From Methanobacteriota archaeon (GTDB taxonomy: Archaea; Thermoplasmatota; Poseidoniia; Poseidoniales; Thalassarchaeaceae): DNA of 8,402 nucleotides. Under the pieces are notes generated by a model. It did no database searches. It had not been told where the DNA came from and worked only from the letters and a program-made list of their open reading frames with translations. Both the position numbers and the translations under genes were made by a program. Shown piece after piece: positions 6,327 through 8,402 of this stretch; position 1 is the first letter of the stretch, and every line of letters starts with the position of its first letter. The stretch is from assembly GCA_002712645.1 (NCBI GenBank), contig PAUH01000031.1, forward strand, positions 1-8,402, given 5' to 3'.

Positions 6327-7436
6327 ATGGTGGATGTTATGTGGTTAGTGGTGGATGTCCTAGAGATAATGTTCGTGCTGGGGATATTCGGGCTAATCGC
6401 GGGACTCATGTGGTTCGACGGGCCCAGGGGGTTGCTGAATACCATCAGAAACCCGCCCATTATCCCCGTAGTAGGAGCCAGGGAGATGGCTATTTGGTAC
6501 AGGAATGTACTGATTCCGTGCACGATACTGTTGATCATAGTATTTCTCTTCAGTACTGGAAATATCATGAAACAAATGGGGACCTCTGACTGGAATGAGA
6601 CGGATGCTATCGTAATAGGATCAGAAGAAAGATCTAGCACTTCTTGCGATTCGGAGGGAAACTGCACTACAACATATTGGCTTCACATCGACTACTCGTA
6701 TACAATAGAAGGGATTGACTATAATGGGTCCAGATATTCATTCTTAGCAGATGCATGCTGCGACACAGACGACTACCCCGCCGGCAAGGAAATCATAGTC
6801 TACGTTGACCCAGATGACAATACGGAGTCTGTAATGATTCGAGGATTCGAAGGTGTGCTAATTGAGGTATTGACGGGTTTGTCCTTCCTTGTTCTGATTG
6901 CCTCGATACTGACTGCCGTCCTAGTCCTGTGGAAAATTGGTTTCCACCTCCAGCCCGCGGAGAATAGAAAGAAGGCTCTTGAGGCGCCAAGAAGGGAGGG
7001 TAAAGGTCTGCGAGACATGTTCGCCTCGACTGGTTTTATGAGCGAGTTGCGTGAATTGAAAAATTTCGCAGTTATGGTGAAGAAAAGCCAGAAAGATGCA
7101 TTTGAGGGAGAGGCGAGAACCCTCGTCACAGAGATTGATGGAGAACCCGGGACTCTCATTGTGAGAAATCTAAATGATATCATGATGTCCATGTCGAACA
7201 TGAATGAAAATGCCAGAATATACCTTGATGAGAATGGGGAAAGCGGACGCATCATCACATTCAGGATGCTTGGCGACATCGACGGAGACGACTATCTCGA
7301 GGTAGGGGAATACACTGGTTCCGATCTAGTTAACGAGAGGAGGATAAACATGGACAAAAATGCGAGTGATTTGTTTGAGTTCATCGAGCGAGCTCTAGAA
7401 AACGCCAATGAGGAAGAGAAGCCCTGGTGGGTATGA
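6327..7436 (+). CDS. Three-TM membrane protein with external DUF3592-like domain
   Basis: The product has 369 residues. Hydrophobic helices lie at about 5-29, 59-77 and 178-202. The loop between the first two contains several arginines (inside) and the stretch after the third is strongly basic (NRKKALEAPRREGKGLRD). The segment 80-177 would therefore face outward and the last 165 residues the cytoplasm. The outer segment resembles DUF3592 (PF12158): 'SDWNETDAIVIGS', then a 'WLHIDYSYTIEGIDYNGSRY' strand pair, then 'YPAGKEIIVYVDPDDNTESV', matching that family's G-x-x-v-x-V-y-v-dP pattern. It also has Cys107/Cys113 and Cys144-Cys145, possible disulfides. The function of DUF3592 proteins is unknown to me, and the cytoplasmic domain (about 225-369) is not recognised. 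The gene is divergent from the large surface gene and convergent with tRNA-Glu, 9 nt away. A second in-frame ATG at 6339 is a less likely start. Confidence 0.8.
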   Translation: MVDVMWLVVDVLEIMFVLGIFGLIAGLMWFDGPRGLLNTIRNPPIIPVVGAREMAIWYRNVLIPCTILLIIVFLFSTGNIMKQMGTSDWNETDAIVIGSEERSSTSCDSEGNCTTTYWLHIDYSYTIEGIDYNGSRYSFLADACCDTDDYPAGKEIIVYVDPDDNTESVMIRGFEGVLIEVLTGLSFLVLIASILTAVLVLWKIGFHLQPAENRKKALEAPRREGKGLRDMFASTGFMSELRELKNFAVMVKKSQKDAFEGEARTLVTEIDGEPGTLIVRNLNDIMMSMSNMNENARIYLDENGESGRIITFRMLGDIDGDDYLEVGEYTGSDLVNERRINMDKNASDLFEFIERALENANEEEKPWWV

Positions 7437-7445
7437 AAGCGATAT

Positions 7446-7523
7446 TGGTGCTCGTGCCGGGATTTGAACCCGGGTCGCCGGGATGAAAACCCGGAATGAT
7501 GGACCGTACTACACCACACGAGC
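7446..7523 (-). tRNA. tRNA-Glu (anticodon TTC), CCA encoded
   Basis: The minus strand folds as a complete cloverleaf. The acceptor GCTCGTG/CACGAGC is perfect over 7 bp. The D arm has a 3-bp stem (GTG/CAT) and a 13-nt loop with GG. The anticodon stem CCGGG/CCCGG encloses TTTTCAT, so the anticodon is TTC, reading Glu GAA/GAG. A 4-nt variable loop (CGAC) follows, then the T arm CCGGG-TTCAAAT-CCCGG. The discriminator is A, and CCA at 7448-7446 is encoded in the DNA. There is no intron. The D-arm wording GTGTAGTACGGTCCATCAT resembles archaeal tRNA-Glu. The gene lies 27 nt downstream of the DedA-like gene on the same strand. Confidence 0.96.
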
Positions 7524-7547
7524 GCTGGCGTTCGGTCTGAAGCAGCC

Positions 7548-7556
7548 GGTTTAACC
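7548..7556 (-). promoter_or_regulatory. Putative TATA box for tRNA-Glu, overlapping the DedA-like stop codon
   Basis: On the minus strand GGTTAAACC is centred about 29 nt before the tRNA 5' end, the expected position if transcription begins close to it. It includes the TAA stop of the upstream gene. It also sits in a near-perfect inverted repeat, CCGGTT-T-AACCGG (7546-7558). Confidence 0.4.
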
Positions 7557-8168
7557 GGTTCGCAATCTTTCCCCTTCAGATGCCTCAAAATTCCTGAGCC
7601 ATTGAATCATCGGGATCATCATAATTAGGCCTAAAATCGAGATTACAAGGAATCTGAAAGGCGTGAACCATTCCAACGCCGTCTCCCCATAGAACCAAAT
7701 GGCATATACGGGTATTGCGAATCTGAGAAGTCTTCCAATAGTTCCCGAAATTAGGAACGGCGTGAGAGGCATGGATGCCGCACCGGCGGTCCATGCGAGG
7801 GCCTTGTATGGAACTGGCCCCAAGGCTGCGAAGAACACCCCGAGTGAGCCATGTCTCTCCATTAGAATCTCGAGCCTATGGATGGATGTCTTGCTTACGA
7901 ATCTGGTCAGGAGCATGTCTCCTGCGAAGGATCCTAGCCAGTACCCCCCAAGTGAACCCAACACAGACCCCAGGGTAGCGAATACTACGATTGCAGTGGC
8001 AACAAAAAGGCTGTCTGCGCCAAGGGCCATCGGCCATGCTACAAGGTCAGGGGGGACGGGCTGAATGGCTGCCTCTGTAGCAGAGACTGCGAACAGGCCG
8101 ATAAGTCCGAAAGACTCTGCTGAGTCTACCGTCCAATCGATCCATGCCCTGGGTACGATGCTCGCCAC
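7551..8168 (-). CDS. DedA/VTT-family membrane protein
   Basis: This is an integral membrane protein of about 205 residues, matching the usual size of the DedA/VTT (SNARE-associated, PF09335) family. Some members move lipids such as undecaprenyl phosphate or phosphatidylethanolamine across the membrane; the substrate here is unknown. Counting from the GTG at 8168, the 'SATEAAIQPVPPDLVAW' segment (about 29-45) fits the first re-entrant loop with its acidic residue and prolines. GSLGGYWLGSFAG (about 71-83) is the family's G-x-x-x-G-Y-x-x-G-x-x-x-G. GPVPYKALAWTAGAASM (about 117-133) fits the second re-entrant region, with Lys where many members have Arg, and a GRLLRF segment follows. The YqaA-like branch seems closest. 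The frame opens with TTG at 8255 after a TGA, which would add 29 Ser/Gly-rich residues lying over a hairpin. GTG at 8168 is preferred but unproven; there is no early ATG. The gene probably shares a transcript with tRNA-Glu in part. Confidence 0.78.
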   Translation of the reverse strand: MASIVPRAWIDWTVDSAESFGLIGLFAVSATEAAIQPVPPDLVAWPMALGADSLFVATAIVVFATLGSVLGSLGGYWLGSFAGDMLLTRFVSKTSIHRLEILMERHGSLGVFFAALGPVPYKALAWTAGAASMPLTPFLISGTIGRLLRFAIPVYAIWFYGETALEWFTPFRFLVISILGLIMMIPMIQWLRNFEASEGERLRTG

Positions 8169-8226
8169 GTCAAGGGGGCCGACACTGGTGCAATCAAGAT
8201 TGCCTGCCTCGTGCGTCTGTAGAGAT

Positions 8227-8252
8227 GATACGCTGGACCCCCCAGCGCTATC
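8227..8252. repeat. Inverted repeat (hairpin) upstream of the DedA-like gene
   Basis: GATACGCTGG and CCAGCGCTATC form a 10-bp stem with one bulged C and a 5-nt loop (ACCCC). The element lies just inside the TTG-started version of the ORF or, if GTG at 8168 is correct, in its leader. No T-run follows on either strand, so it does not look like a simple terminator. Confidence 0.55.
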
Positions 8253-8317
8253 CAAGGTGGTTCATTGATTGTAGACACAGCGGGATTCATCCATTGGCCC
8301 CATGAACGTCTCAGGGG

Positions 8318-8402
8318 ATGTACTGTCGCTTCATCCCAAATAAGGGAAATCGAGAGGCATTCGCCTTCGGTCCATCTGCTGATGGATCAGTTGGGAATCA
8401 AT
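8318..8402 (+). CDS. Possible 5' end of an unidentified gene (partial)
   Basis: From ATG at 8318 the frame is open for 28 codons to the window edge (MYCRFIPNKGNREAFAFGPS and on), preceded by an in-frame stop at 8303 and by CAGGGG directly before the ATG. The composition is plausible for protein, but the stretch is too short to identify, and another plus frame is also open to the edge. The gene would diverge from the DedA-like gene. No family is recognised. Confidence 0.3.
   Translation, partial: MYCRFIPNKGNREAFAFGPSADGSVGNQ

Noticed and set aside
6224..6667. 147-codon minus-strand ORF over the start of the DUF3592-like gene
   Set aside because: It is antisense to TM helices and the DUF3592 segment of a well-supported gene and covers the divergent promoter region; no family features were seen.
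6800..7279. 159-codon minus-strand ORF inside the DUF3592-like gene
   Set aside because: It lies wholly antisense to the coding frame, is Ser/Arg-rich and has no domain or start signal; it is best explained as a shadow.
8331..8402. Minus-strand frame open from the right edge to a TGA at 8331 (23 codons)
   Set aside because: It could be the end of a gene outside the window, but it is too short, has no recognisable motif and competes with two open plus-strand frames.

Overview
The window most likely comes from an uncultivated marine euryarchaeon of the Marine Group II (Poseidoniales) type. Four things point that way. The tRNA-Glu has archaeal sequence features. AT-rich TATA-like boxes lie about 25 nt upstream of several start codons that have no clear Shine-Dalgarno site, which suggests leaderless transcription. 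Large surface proteins combine beta-propeller repeats with Asp-rich thrombospondin type 3 (TSP3) repeats and a C-terminal membrane anchor. Base composition is close to balanced. The taxonomic call is inference; no rRNA or other marker gene is present.

Layout, left to right. (1) 1-471, minus: the N-terminal 157 codons of an NADPH-dependent FMN reductase-like flavoprotein, cut by the window edge. (2) 537-1790, plus: a subtilisin-family (S8) serine protease with a lipoprotein signal peptide, divergent from (1). (3) 1776-3536, minus: a secreted seven-unit beta-propeller protein with a C-terminal transmembrane anchor; its 3' end overlaps the protease gene by 15 bp. (4) 3596-6220, minus: a larger relative of (3), with seven propeller units, then a TSP3 domain, a membrane anchor and a Pro-rich tail. 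(5) 6327-7436, plus: a three-TM protein with an external DUF3592-like domain. (6) 7446-7523, minus: tRNA-Glu(TTC) with encoded CCA. (7) 7551-8168 (or 8255), minus: a DedA/VTT-family membrane protein, immediately upstream of the tRNA. (8) 8318 to the right edge, plus: a possible start of another gene, weakly supported.

Genes (4) and (3) run in the same direction 59 nt apart and share the same architecture, so they look like a duplicated, diverged pair that may be co-expressed. Genes (2), (3), (4), (5) and (7) all encode membrane or exported products, so this is mainly a cell-envelope region. No mobile element, CRISPR array or recognised defence system was seen. The most distinctive signal is in gene (4): all twelve cysteines of its propeller occur as close pairs at the same place in six of seven units, while the propeller of neighbouring gene (3) has no cysteine.
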